A program made the translations under genes and the position numbers. Positions 44,356 to 52,960 of a stretch of DNA of 64,000 nt are shown one piece after another (position 1 is the stretch's first letter; each line of letters starts with the position of its first letter). The notes below the pieces were generated by a model, which saw only the letters and a list, made by a program, of their open reading frames with translations, was not told the origin of the DNA and did not search any database. The stretch spans positions 124,001-188,000 of the forward strand of contig JAPOZO010000072.1 of NCBI GenBank assembly GCA_026706025.1, read 5' to 3'. Source of the stretch: Candidatus Poribacteria bacterium (GTDB lineage Bacteria > Poribacteria > WGA-4E > WGA-3G).

Positions 44356-45183
44356 ATGAAACGAACCCACCTTATAGTGCTTATCGCGGTGTTTTCGGTT
44401 ATGTTAATTAGCCACGCGAGTGCACAGATAATTTTCTTTGCTGACTTTGAAACCGCTTCCTCGGAAGCCGTCCCAGATGCCAGCGTCAACGATCCTGCAA
44501 ATTGGATATCGGAAAACGAGGGCACCATTTGGGCAGAAGCGACAGAATTCCCCGGCGGTGAGGGTGCTTTGCATCAAACCCAAGAGGGATGCGGCATCTC
44601 CGGCAACACGCCACTGCCCGGCGTTGATGACTTCTCTGATGGTATCATCCAAGCCGTTTTTTCATGGCAAGACGATGACGGTGTTGGCTTCCAATTTCGC
44701 CGCGTTGGCGATGATAGAGGCTACCTCGTCGCATTCGGCTATAACGAAACACCCCAGGTTATCGTCGGCAGCCTTGCAGATGGATGCTGCCCCTCCGGTC
44801 AATGTCTCAGCGATTGTGCTTGCGAAAATGACGGTGAAAATGTACTCGCCAGTGCGGATCACGGCTTAGGTGCAGACCTCACACAAGACAACTCTGTCGC
44901 CTATTTCGGACGTGTTCAAGTCACTGATACCCTTATCGAAGTCTGGTATATGCCGCTCGCGGATGTGCCGAGTCTCTTTGTAGATTCCGCAGAACTCGGT
45001 GATCCAGTCGTAGAATACGACGGCGCAGATGACCTTGGACCCGGCTCCGTCGGTCTTTGGCACGAAAGTTGGGGCAACGGAAGACTCGGTAGCGTCCTCG
45101 TCACCGGCCCAGGCGGCACCGTAGCAGTTGACCCGCACGCCAAACTCTCCACAACATGGGGCGAAGTTAAAAGCAGTTATTAG
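44356..45183 (+). CDS. Secreted LamG/concanavalin-like domain protein (copy 1)
   Basis: The 275-residue protein has a signal peptide (LIVLIAVFSVMLISHASA), then a jelly-roll-like domain beginning IIFFADFETASSEAVPDA and containing FQFRRVGDDRGYLVAFGY, a pattern seen in LamG or 3-keto-disaccharide-hydrolase-like domains. A cysteine cluster (CCPSGQCLSDCACEN) is inserted. The C-terminus (LSTTWGEVK) resembles planctomycete-type ends. It is probably extracytoplasmic and carbohydrate- or calcium-binding. AAGGAG precedes the ATG by seven bases. Confidence 0.75.
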   Translation: MKRTHLIVLIAVFSVMLISHASAQIIFFADFETASSEAVPDASVNDPANWISENEGTIWAEATEFPGGEGALHQTQEGCGISGNTPLPGVDDFSDGIIQAVFSWQDDDGVGFQFRRVGDDRGYLVAFGYNETPQVIVGSLADGCCPSGQCLSDCACENDGENVLASADHGLGADLTQDNSVAYFGRVQVTDTLIEVWYMPLADVPSLFVDSAELGDPVVEYDGADDLGPGSVGLWHESWGNGRLGSVLVTGPGGTVAVDPHAKLSTTWGEVKSSY

Positions 45184-45232
45184 TCTTCATTCCTATGTAG
45201 ACTAATACCATCAAATCAATTCGCATTGCGGG

Positions 45233-45252
45233 GTGAGGTTCCCAAACCTCAC
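45233..45252. repeat. GTGAGGTT/AACCTCAC palindrome
   Basis: The 8-bp arms around CCCA lie between the two paralogous secreted-protein genes. The palindrome resembles other GGTT-CC-AACC elements here and might end transcription. Confidence 0.5.
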
Positions 45253-45469
45253 TCCCCCCGCACTGCACTACCTGTCTTCATAGGGTGAAGCGTTTTTTGC
45301 CTCACCCCATCCCGATAAGTTCTACGGTGAGGTTATTTTCGGCGCGTAAGTAGCCGTTTAAAGCCCTGCCACCCTGTTGCCTCGTCCGAATAGACGGCAA
45401 CAAAACCCGTTCCTTTCGTATAGCAAGTTTCGGCTTGCAAACTACGGAAAAAAACAGAGGAGGTATCTT

Positions 45470-46297
45470 ATGAAAATACGTCTTTTGCTCTCAACGGTCA
45501 TCTTGAGTCTACTTTTTTCCTTCCACGCCACCGGAAACATCGTGTTTTACGCCGATTTTGAGCCCGGTTCTAAGGAGGCAAAACCGAATGCCGGTGTGAA
45601 CGATGTCAAGAAATACAAACCGGAAAACGCCGGAACTATCTGGGCTGAGGGAGATTTCAACGGCGGTAAACTCGGCGGTAAAAAATCGATGACACAAACC
45701 GCCGAGGGATGTGGCATCTCCGGCAATACACCGCTCCCCGATGTCGACGATTTCACCGACGGTATTATTCAAGTCGTCTTCTCTTTCGGTGATGATGACA
45801 GTTTCGGTGTTCAATTCCGCAGAAAAGGCGACGATAAAGGCTATCTCGTTGTCTTTGGCTATAATGAGACATCCAAAGTTATCCTCGGTGATCTCGCAGA
45901 TGGGTGCTGCCCCTCCGGACAGTGCCTCAGTGATTGCGGTTGTGAAAACGGTGGGAAAGAAATACTCGGTGTGGACCACGGCTTAGGGGGAGGACTCACG
46001 CAGGACAACTCCGTTCCCTATTTTGGACGAGTTGAAGTCAAAGGCGGCAACGTTAAGGTTTGGTATATGGAACTTGCGGAAGTCAAAGACCTGTTCGCAG
46101 ATTCCAGTACGCTCGGTGATCCTGTCCTTGAATCTGACAAAGCCACGTACAAAAGTGCCGGTGCCGTCGGAGTCTGGCACGAAAGTTGGGGTAATGGCAG
46201 AATCGACAGTATCCTCGTCACAAGTGGTGCCGGATTTGATGTTGATGTCAAAGACAAACTCACAACGACGTGGAGTGAGATCAAAATCGCTTACTAA
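45470..46297 (+). CDS. Secreted LamG/concanavalin-like domain protein (copy 2)
   Basis: From ATG 45470 (GAGGAGG upstream) the product is 275 residues, exactly the same length as copy 1. It shares FYADFEPGSKEAKPNAGV, FRRKGDDKGYLVVFGYNE and the cysteine cluster CCPSGQCLSDCGCEN. The signal peptide is LLLSTVILSLLFSFHATG. The equal length and shared inserts show a tandem gene duplication; DNA divergence is moderate, so it is not very recent. Confidence 0.78.
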   Translation: MKIRLLLSTVILSLLFSFHATGNIVFYADFEPGSKEAKPNAGVNDVKKYKPENAGTIWAEGDFNGGKLGGKKSMTQTAEGCGISGNTPLPDVDDFTDGIIQVVFSFGDDDSFGVQFRRKGDDKGYLVVFGYNETSKVILGDLADGCCPSGQCLSDCGCENGGKEILGVDHGLGGGLTQDNSVPYFGRVEVKGGNVKVWYMELAEVKDLFADSSTLGDPVLESDKATYKSAGAVGVWHESWGNGRIDSILVTSGAGFDVDVKDKLTTTWSEIKIAY

Positions 46298-46355
46298 TCA
46301 GACGTGGGTTTGATAGAAGAAACAGAGGATTCTGTAGTAGAAAAAGGACTTCTTG

Positions 46356-46364
46356 TGGTATAAT
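46356..46364 (+). promoter_or_regulatory. Extended -10 promoter
   Basis: TGGTATAAT matches an extended -10 element. No good -35 lies 17 bases upstream (AGTAGA). It faces the enolase-superfamily gene. Confidence 0.45.
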
Positions 46365-46453
46365 GAGGCAATTAAAACCTTTCGCAACCCTTATAACCGT
46401 AATGTGAGGTCCGCGTGCCTCACACGCCTCATTATCACGCAAGGAGTTTATCT

Positions 46454-47725
46454 ATGAAAGTCACAAACGTTGAACGTGTCCTTGTAGATGTCCCCTTTAC
46501 CCCGCGTCAACAGCAGATTACCACGCAGAGTGTCTCAACCGTTTACAACTGGTCGCTTCTGGAATTGTGCAAGGTCACAACCGATACCGGACACGTTGGT
46601 TGGGGCGAGACCGTCGTCCACTACACCTATTCCCGTGTCAGCGATGCGAGTGTTGAACGCGTCATTGGGCAAAGTCCGGCCCAATTGATGAACGACGATT
46701 CACTCGGTGCTGGTTTACAGATGGCGCTCTTCGATGTCGTCGGCAAGATTTTGGAGGTACCCGTCTACCGACTCCTCAGCAACCAGTGCCGAGACGCTGT
46801 CCCGATTTCGTGGTGGAGTATCGATGCCTCTCCAGAAAACTGGGCGGCGGAAGCCGCGGATGCTGTGAAAAACGGCTATACCAGCTTCAAGAACAAACCG
46901 CGTCCGTGGTGGGATATCGGGGCGCAGGTAGCAGCGGTCGCAGAAGTCGTGCCAGCGGATTTCAAACTCGACCTTGATCCAAACGGTTCTTGGCGCGATG
47001 CAGAAACCGCTATCCCTATCCTACAAAAACTTGCCACACACCCAAACGTAGCAATGTTTGAGACCCCCATTCCACAAGGCGATGTTGAGGGAAACAAGCA
47101 AATCCGCCAAGACGTTGGTTGTCAGATTGCGATGCATTTTGGATCACCACCCTATACGACTTGTGTATCTGAGGATGTATGTAATGGATTTGTCATCGGT
47201 GGTGGTAAGTCGCAAGTGATGCGTGAAGGACAACTCAGTGCGGCAGCGGATATGCCGTTTTGGCTCCAAATTGTTGGAAACGGATTGACGACCACTTGGG
47301 CAGGCCATCTCGGCAGCGTGCTTACGCATGCGACATGGCCCGCAATCACCTGTATTAACCTTTACAGCGACCATCTACTCACACAACCGATACAGGTCTC
47401 GGACGGATGCCACAAGGTCCCTGATGCCCCCGGATTAGGCGTTGAAGTCAACGAAGATGCGGTCGAACGGTTCCGTGTGCCTGTTGAAAAATTAGACGCT
47501 GACGGCTACACGATCCACCCTGTGCCGCGTATCATCAAAACGGCTGTCTATCCTGATGGCAGCTGCATCCACATGGCAGGCGACGGCTTGAGTTATTTCA
47601 ATGCCGGTAATGGCGAGGCACAAGTCGAAGGTGCGCGTTTGGAGTTAATCTTCGACGACCGCTCTGACGAATGGGCAGACCTCTTTGAAAAAGCAAGAGA
47701 AGCCCCGGTCCACGGGAAGTGGTAG
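46454..47725 (+). CDS. Enolase-superfamily (mandelate racemase/muconate lactonising) enzyme
   Basis: From ATG 46454 (AAGGAG upstream) the protein has 423 residues. The N-terminal capping domain begins KVTNVERVLVDVPF. The barrel carries FKNKPRPWWD (a Lys-x-Lys-like base site), FKLDLDPNGSW (metal-site Asp), MFETPIPQGD (Glu), and a later HLGSVLTHATWP. Members remove a proton alpha to a carboxylate, dehydrating sugar acids or racemising substrates. The specificity is not assignable. Confidence 0.83.
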   Translation: MKVTNVERVLVDVPFTPRQQQITTQSVSTVYNWSLLELCKVTTDTGHVGWGETVVHYTYSRVSDASVERVIGQSPAQLMNDDSLGAGLQMALFDVVGKILEVPVYRLLSNQCRDAVPISWWSIDASPENWAAEAADAVKNGYTSFKNKPRPWWDIGAQVAAVAEVVPADFKLDLDPNGSWRDAETAIPILQKLATHPNVAMFETPIPQGDVEGNKQIRQDVGCQIAMHFGSPPYTTCVSEDVCNGFVIGGGKSQVMREGQLSAAADMPFWLQIVGNGLTTTWAGHLGSVLTHATWPAITCINLYSDHLLTQPIQVSDGCHKVPDAPGLGVEVNEDAVERFRVPVEKLDADGYTIHPVPRIIKTAVYPDGSCIHMAGDGLSYFNAGNGEAQVEGARLELIFDDRSDEWADLFEKAREAPVHGKW

Positions 47726-47764
47726 AACCTTCACGGATATTTTCTCTGTTCTGGCTCTCAGGTC

Positions 47765-47796
47765 CGGTAGGTGCGGTTCCCCAACCGCATCTACCG
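47765..47796. repeat. CGGTAGGTGCGGTT palindrome
   Basis: Fourteen-base arms with one mismatch surround CCCC. It lies just after the enolase-superfamily gene and could end its transcript. Confidence 0.6.
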
Positions 47797-47857
47797 AAAA
47801 TCTGAACTGTGATTGATGGGATTCCCGTGATTAGAGTTGCGATCAAAGGAATTGCAC

Positions 47858-48121
47858 ATGGCATCAAAAAAATTAAAGCAAAAAATTTATGATTCGCTTA
47901 AATCTGGGTACTTCAGTGAAGCAACAGATCTTGTTGATGTCTCTGACGGTTTTGACGACCTTGTCCATGTTGTTATTGTCAGTCGAAAATTTGATGGAAA
48001 ACTCGCGCGCGAGAGGCATAATCTGATCTGGTCGGAGTTGACTAAGCAGCTTTCAAACGAAGAATGGGGACACGTATCTCTATCTGTCGGTGCAAGCCCA
48101 GAAGACGTTAAGACCTTATAG
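47858..48121 (+). CDS. BolA-like protein
   Basis: The 87-residue product from ATG 47858 (AAAGGA upstream) fits the BolA pattern: VHVVIVSRKFDGKLARERHNLIW corresponds to the strand, then F-x-G, then the RH helix, and WGHVSLSVGASPEDV to the C-terminal strand and helix. BolA proteins bind nucleic acid or pair with monothiol glutaredoxins in iron-sulphur handling; no glutaredoxin is nearby. Confidence 0.7.
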   Translation: MASKKLKQKIYDSLKSGYFSEATDLVDVSDGFDDLVHVVIVSRKFDGKLARERHNLIWSELTKQLSNEEWGHVSLSVGASPEDVKTL

Positions 48122-48165
48122 CAAACCCACATCTGTCTAAACCGGGGCAATGAATAATAGTCGCT

Positions 48166-50148
48166 GTGAACCTTGAAAAATTAAGGTCTATACCTAACGC
48201 TTTTGACAGAGGCAAGACAACATTGACTTCTCCCCAGCAACAGCGCGCCCTCACATGGCGTGTCTTGGTCATCTTTGCTATTACCGCACCGATTAACTGC
48301 TACTTCCTTATCCAGATGGAAGTCGTACGCTATACCTTTCCGACATGGGTCGTCCCGCTCTCCAATGTCATCTTCATCCTCACCGCAGTTATGGTGATTA
48401 ACGCGATCATCCGCCTTTTAAAAAGCGATTTTGCCCTCGGACAAGGCGAACTCTTACTCCTCTATGTGACACTCAGTTTCGCCACAACGCTCGCTGGCTG
48501 CGATGTCCTGCAAGCGATTCTCTCTGTACTCGGACACAGTTTCTGGTTCGCAACGGAAGAAAACGAATGGCGCACCCTATTTTGGCACCACCTCCCACAA
48601 TGGCTCACGGTTTCAGATAGAGACGCACTCCGCGGCTATTACCAAGGAGAATCAAGCCTATATCGTCCGCTACATCTACAGGTTTGGCTGCCAGTAGTGG
48701 GTGCTTGGTTATTACTGTTTGCAGTGATAGCGTTCATCTTCCTCTGCCTCAACACCATCCTCCGTCGGCAGTGGGCACAGCGCGAACGCCTCACCTTCCC
48801 GATTATTCAGCTCTCTTTAGCAATGACAAACCCGACTTCCGCGTTCTTCAGAAATAAACGGATGTGGATCGGCTTCGCTATTGCTGCCGGTATCAGTCTA
48901 TTCAACGGGTTAAGCCATCTCTATCCGGTCCTTCCGCATATCCCTGTGACGCGCCGTTTCTTCAGATTCCACGAACCACCTTTCAGTTACTACGGCACCA
49001 TCATCACCGCTTTTTACCCGTTTGCGATCGGCATCATGTTCCTAATGCCGTTGGATGTCCTTTTTTCCACAACTTTCTTCTATTTCCTCTACCGAAACGA
49101 AGTTGCTTTAGCGCAAGCGGTCGGGTGGAATGCTATTCCACGCTTCCCTTACCTTAACGAACAGACGATCGGTGCTTTTGTGGGACTCTGTTTTTTCTTT
49201 GGTTGGACCGGCAAACGGCATTTCACAACCGTCCTGAAAAGCGTGCTGCCGTCTCGCGGACGAGAACCACCAGCACAACAACAGCACGATGAACCGATGC
49301 CGTACCGGATGGCTGTATGGGGCTTTGTACTCGGTATCCTACTCTTCGCGTTTCTCCTCTACAAAGCAGGCATGGCACCTTGGCTCGCGCTCACTTTTGC
49401 TGTGTTATTTCTCATAACGCCGCTGGTGACTACACGCATCCGAGCGGAGTCCGGTATCTTTGTCCACGCCTATCACTGGCAAGCACCCCGATACATCTTA
49501 AACACAATTCTGGGGACGCATCGTCTCGGCGCACAGAACCTCACTGCGCTCTCAGTCTGCTTTTTCAACCGAGACTACCGTCCACAACAGATGCCACATC
49601 AATTGGAAGCGTTTAAAATCGCCGAGATGGCCAATATTAACCAACGCCGGATGCTCCTGACCATCGTCATCGCCACCATTTTCGGTGGGCTTGTCGCCTT
49701 CTGGGTACAACTCCATCTCTATTACCAGTTCGGTGCCGATTCCGGCTACTATGGACCATGGGCACTCGGCTACGGTAGAGAATACTTCGGACGGTTGACT
49801 AACTGGATCACGTATCCCCTTGACACAGACTGGCTCGGTGTAATATTCATCGGGATCGGTTTCTCGGTGATGATGGTGCTGACTTACCTGCGGGTGAAAT
49901 TCTTCTGGCTCCCGTTGCATCCGCTCGGCTATGTCATGGCGAGCAACCAAGAGATGTCCGACCTCTGGATTCCGTTGCTCATCGCATTGACATTAAAATG
50001 GCTCATTCTCCGGCACGGCGGGATTCAAAGCTATCGGCGCGTTATCCCATTCTTCTTAGGATTAGTCCTCGGCGATTACCTGATGGGCAGTACGTGGAGC
50101 CTCCTAAACGTCCTCCTGAACACCACGATGTATCAGTTCTACCCATAG
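48166..50148 (+). CDS. Large polytopic membrane protein, DUF6785-like
   Basis: The 660-residue protein has about a dozen hydrophobic segments and recurring motifs (LGQGELLLLYVTL, RRQWAQRERLTFPIIQLSLAM, and RIRAESGIFVHAYHW). This pattern resembles the DUF6785/DUF6784 family seen in planctomycetes and Poribacteria, distantly like oligopeptide transporters. The function is unknown; a transporter role is plausible. The start is GTG 48166, without a strong ribosome-binding site. Confidence 0.72.
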   Translation: MNLEKLRSIPNAFDRGKTTLTSPQQQRALTWRVLVIFAITAPINCYFLIQMEVVRYTFPTWVVPLSNVIFILTAVMVINAIIRLLKSDFALGQGELLLLYVTLSFATTLAGCDVLQAILSVLGHSFWFATEENEWRTLFWHHLPQWLTVSDRDALRGYYQGESSLYRPLHLQVWLPVVGAWLLLFAVIAFIFLCLNTILRRQWAQRERLTFPIIQLSLAMTNPTSAFFRNKRMWIGFAIAAGISLFNGLSHLYPVLPHIPVTRRFFRFHEPPFSYYGTIITAFYPFAIGIMFLMPLDVLFSTTFFYFLYRNEVALAQAVGWNAIPRFPYLNEQTIGAFVGLCFFFGWTGKRHFTTVLKSVLPSRGREPPAQQQHDEPMPYRMAVWGFVLGILLFAFLLYKAGMAPWLALTFAVLFLITPLVTTRIRAESGIFVHAYHWQAPRYILNTILGTHRLGAQNLTALSVCFFNRDYRPQQMPHQLEAFKIAEMANINQRRMLLTIVIATIFGGLVAFWVQLHLYYQFGADSGYYGPWALGYGREYFGRLTNWITYPLDTDWLGVIFIGIGFSVMMVLTYLRVKFFWLPLHPLGYVMASNQEMSDLWIPLLIALTLKWLILRHGGIQSYRRVIPFFLGLVLGDYLMGSTWSLLNVLLNTTMYQFYP

Positions 50149-50203
50149 TCGTCATCCCTGTAGCATAGCCTGTTAGGCTGTGCATCGTAGCATAACGTAT
50201 TAG

Positions 50204-50283
50204 TTAGTAGTCGTTGGTTTCCAGCAGCCAGCCGTCAGTTAACTTCTTTAACTGACAACTGACAACCGATAACTGATAACCGA
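50204..50283. repeat. TCAGTTATCAGTT-type dispersed repeat
   Basis: It contains GCCGTCAGTTAACTTC, TTTAACTGACAACTGACAAC and CGATAACTGATAACCGAT, which can fold back on themselves. It lies between the convergent polytopic-protein and archease genes. Confidence 0.7.
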
Positions 50284-50703
50284 TCAAAGATCAAAGATAA
50301 CCTGTGCAAACCAACTGCCATCACCCTTTTCAACAACCTCTAACTGATGATACGTGACGCTCTTGATTTCTGTATAAACCGCGTGTTTATCAAAATTTAC
50401 CGATTCACCGTGGACCGTTGCCGACATCTCCGTCTCGCTACACTGCTGGATTTCTGCGCGCTTAAAGAAGATTTCCTCCGTCTCATGCCGAAAGATGAGC
50501 TCATCGAGCCACGCCACAAACAGGTCTTCCACAGACTCAGCCGTGAGGTGAATCTCAATCGATTCTGTCTCATCAATTGTATCCACAACCGCTATCGTCT
50601 CAAACAGCCCTTGCGCCGCATGTGTCAAAAGTTCGGATAGACTCTTACCGCGAACCACCATCCCCATATCCGCCGTATGCTCAAGGTATTCATAAGGTTT
50701 CAT
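50284..50703 (-). CDS. Archease
   Basis: The 139-residue protein from ATG 50703 (GGAG five bases upstream) begins MKPYEYLEHTADMGM, the classic archease signature with the metal-binding His-x-x-x-Asp. It ends FDKHAVYTEIKSVTYHQLEV followed by WFAQVIFDL. Archease helps the RNA ligase RtcB through guanylylation and multiple turnover. No rtcB gene is in this window. The open frame continues 65 codons upstream, through a palindromic repeat, and is not expected to be coding there. Confidence 0.92.
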   Translation of the reverse strand: MKPYEYLEHTADMGMVVRGKSLSELLTHAAQGLFETIAVVDTIDETESIEIHLTAESVEDLFVAWLDELIFRHETEEIFFKRAEIQQCSETEMSATVHGESVNFDKHAVYTEIKSVTYHQLEVVEKGDGSWFAQVIFDL

Positions 50704-50811
50704 ACCATCTCCATCATCACCAATATTTCTTTTCACCCGCAACATCATACCTCGAAAACCTGATTCTGTCAATTTTTGAAATAGGTATATCTTCCTCAGC
50801 CCAGGCCGGTA

Positions 50812-50833
50812 GGTTCGGTTTCCTAACCGAACC
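50812..50833. repeat. GGTTCGGTT/AACCGAACC palindrome
   Basis: Perfect 9-bp arms around TCCT, upstream of archease; the same palindrome family as at 47765. Confidence 0.65.
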
Positions 50834-50937
50834 GAATCATATCTGTAGGAGGGGTTTATAATCCCGATTTCTGCTGTTAAAACATCGGCAATTTTCACTT
50901 GACTTTACATCCGTTATATGCTATTTTATTCTATTAG

Positions 50938-51238
50938 ATAACGTGAGTTTGAAAATAAAGATTGAAACTCCCGTAGGTTGGGTTGAGCGGTAAAAGACCA
51001 AAAACCCACCCGTTGATACAGAAGTAGTCGATTTTCAACGACCCGTTTTTGTAGATACAAATAGCGAAACCCAACACTCGAAACGCTGTGGATGCGAGAG
51101 TGCATTGGGTTTCACTCGATTTTTGGTGATTTCAGGTTTCTTGATGAACTCAAAAGTCATCTGCTCTATGCAATTTTTAGTAGATCTCCGTTCAACCCAA
51201 CCTACAAAATTCAAAATCTTTTATCAAACTCACGTTAT
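50938..51238. mobile_element. 301-bp MITE-like element with about 50-bp terminal inverted repeats
   Basis: The left end ATAACGTGAGTTTGA and inner GTAGGTTGGGTTGAGCGG are mirrored at the right by CGTTCAACCCAACCTAC and TCAAACTCACGTTAT. An inner pair (GAAACCCAACACTC near 51066, GGGTTTC near 51106) also occurs. No long coding frame is present. No clear target-site duplication is seen at the edges. The element abuts the truncated methyltransferase gene. Confidence 0.75.
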
Positions 51239-52035
51239 CCGAGTCCTATGAGATACATTGTGATAAGGAACGTCTCGGTTACCCGACACAAAAGCCTCGC
51301 GAACTCTACGAACGCTTGATAACAGCGTCCAGTAACGAAGGGGACATCGTTCTCGATCCGTTCTGTGGGTGCGGCACGACGATTGATGCCGCGCATACCC
51401 TCAAACGCCAATGGATGGGCATTGACATCACAATCCTCGCACTCGATCCGATGCGGCAACGCTTAGCAGACCGACACGGCTTGGAACCCTCAATAGATTA
51501 CCAAATCGAAGGCTATCCGACGAACATGCAGGAAGTCCGCAGACTTTTGAAAGAAGGAGACAAACGTAAATACCACGACTTCTCCAATTGGGCTGTGACA
51601 CGGCTCGGACTGAGACCGACGAAAGATGTCGGCGATGGCGGACTCGACGGTGTCGGACATGTGACATTATGGAATCCGCAGCAGATGAAAGAGACAAACG
51701 CACGTATCCTCGCTGAAGTCAAAACCGGCAAACCCACCATTACGCAAGTGCGCGCCTTCTGCCACGTGATGGATCAGCACAATGCAGAAGTCGGTATCTT
51801 TATCACCATCGAACCCGTTAGTGCGAAAATGCAGCAGGAGGCGCAGAATATGGGGAGTTTCGAGCACAATCAGAAGAACTACCCACGCCTCCAATTCTGG
51901 CAACTCGACGACGTATATTTCGAGAATCCAGACATTATCAACACCCTCGTTCGCTTACCGGATGCGTGGCGAATCCGTCCCACCCAAAAATCGGAACGAC
52001 ATTTCGATAACCGACAGATGCAACTCCTCCGCTGA
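51239..52035 (+). pseudogene. 5'-truncated DNA methyltransferase fused to Mrr-like nuclease domain
   Basis: The frame is open from the MITE edge: SYEIHCDKERLGYPTQKPREL leads into the SAM-binding motif LDPFCGCGTTIDAA of amino-methyltransferases. After ALDPMRQRL, a restriction-type domain follows: DVGDGGLDGVG, then ILAEVKTGKP, which resembles the Mrr catalytic D...E-x-K pattern. In beta-class enzymes the DPPY catalytic motif precedes this SAM motif, so it would be upstream; it is absent. The first start codon inside the frame is TTG 51316. I read this as the 3' part of a modification-restriction gene cut by the MITE. Confidence 0.7.
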
Positions 52036-52205
52036 AAAATTCACACTATCCAATCTCCTAAGATTCCGAAAAAATGTAAAGAAATTTGCAATGCCCATCT
52101 AAATATGTTATACTTAATAAATATATATTATATCTTTTATGTGTATGTGTGTTTGGAAAACGTCTATCCCGCATCTTTCTAACAACCCAAACAGTCTTCT
52201 AAACC

Positions 52206-52376
52206 AAATGTTACACTTTCCAACAAATTATTTTTTTTTACAAAAGAGATCCAAAGAAAAAATACCCGTAAACCCTTACTACCACTGGGTTTAGCACGAT
52301 AAACTATTTATACCAAATGTTACACTGGTGTAACATTTTAAGGACTTTTTGGGACTATAAACATTTTACACCAATC
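52206..52376. promoter_or_regulatory. Repeated AAATGTTACAC operator-like motifs
   Basis: AAATGTTACAC occurs at 52206-52216 and again at 52315 as the left arm of a perfect 24-bp palindrome (52315-52338, arms of 11). A related ATTTTACACC lies near 52362. The spacing and symmetry suggest binding of a dimeric regulator. Confidence 0.5.
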
Positions 52377-52465
52377 CTATCTCCGATTTCTGAATCTTGT
52401 CCCTGCATTTAAAACCCATTTTCCATGCGCAATTAACCACTAATAGTTGATTGCCCGCTACAATC

Positions 52466-52649
52466 CCAGAGCCACTCAATTACAGGTTTTTGGTGTTTAG
52501 TGTTGTCCTTTCCGCAAGTGTTAACACTTCATGTATGTTATGTTTTAAAACAATTCGCAGAAATTTTCGCAGCCTATCGCAGCATTTCGCACCAGATCCC
52601 GCAAAAAAGATGTCCGATCCAATAATTTCTTAAAATTGAATGGCTCTGG
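52466..52649. mobile_element. 184-bp inverted-repeat element, possible MITE
   Basis: CCAGAGCCACTCAATT (52466-52481) pairs with AATTGAATGGCTCTGG (52634-52649) at 15 of 16 positions. No frame of note lies inside, but the element contains the CGCA repeat array. Confidence 0.5.
52556..52603. repeat. Helically phased CGCA repeats
   Basis: CGCA occurs at 52556, 52568, 52578, 52588 and 52600, spaced 12, 10, 10 and 12 bases. Such phasing places all copies on one face of the helix. Confidence 0.5.
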
Positions 52650-52763
52650 CTACAAACTACATATCCGTTGACAGAAAACAATTTTTAGGGTAAGTTGCAG
52701 TTCGGTATTTCCTACCAAAATCTATAAGAACCTGATAAAATCTAAAGTTATGCTGATTTTAAC

Positions 52764-52793
52764 TTAACAAACATACTTATTTTGTGGTATAAT
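52764..52793 (+). promoter_or_regulatory. Strong sigma-70 promoter upstream of TnpB
   Basis: TTAACA (52764-52769), an 18-base spacer and TATAAT (52788-52793) preceded by TGG, an extended -10. Transcription would start at about 52800, at or just past the first ATG of the small frame. Confidence 0.65.
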
Positions 52794-52798
52794 TATAG

Positions 52799-52960
52799 AT
52801 GGAAATTATGACAGTTTTTTGTGCGAAACTCTACGGACGACGTTCTCATAAGTCTAAGAAAATGGCAGAAGAAATAGAGAATATCGTCAACGAAGAAAAA
52901 CAGCAAATGGAGCTACAAGGTGGCACTCCGAACTCAGAAGATAGAACTGAATCCGAATAA
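52799..52960 (+). CDS. Small 53-residue ORF overlapping tnpB
   Basis: The frame begins MEIMTVFCAKLYG, is rich in K and E, and ends QGGTPNSEDRTESE. It overlaps the first 41 bases of tnpB in another frame. An internal ATG at 52808 is also possible and would fit the predicted transcript start better. Its stop lying beyond the tnpB start could couple translation. Function unknown; it may just be leader sequence. Confidence 0.4.
   Translation: MEIMTVFCAKLYGRRSHKSKKMAEEIENIVNEEKQQMELQGGTPNSEDRTESE

Larger units (their letters stand above)
52036..52798. other. AT-rich intergenic region between methyltransferase remnant and TnpB
   Basis: No supported gene. It contains TGTTACAC motifs, a 184-bp inverted-repeat element, an array of CGCA repeats and a promoter, each listed separately. 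Confidence 0.5.

Noticed and set aside
52451-52633. 60-codon frame
   Set aside because: It lies within an inverted-repeat element and shows no protein-like pattern.
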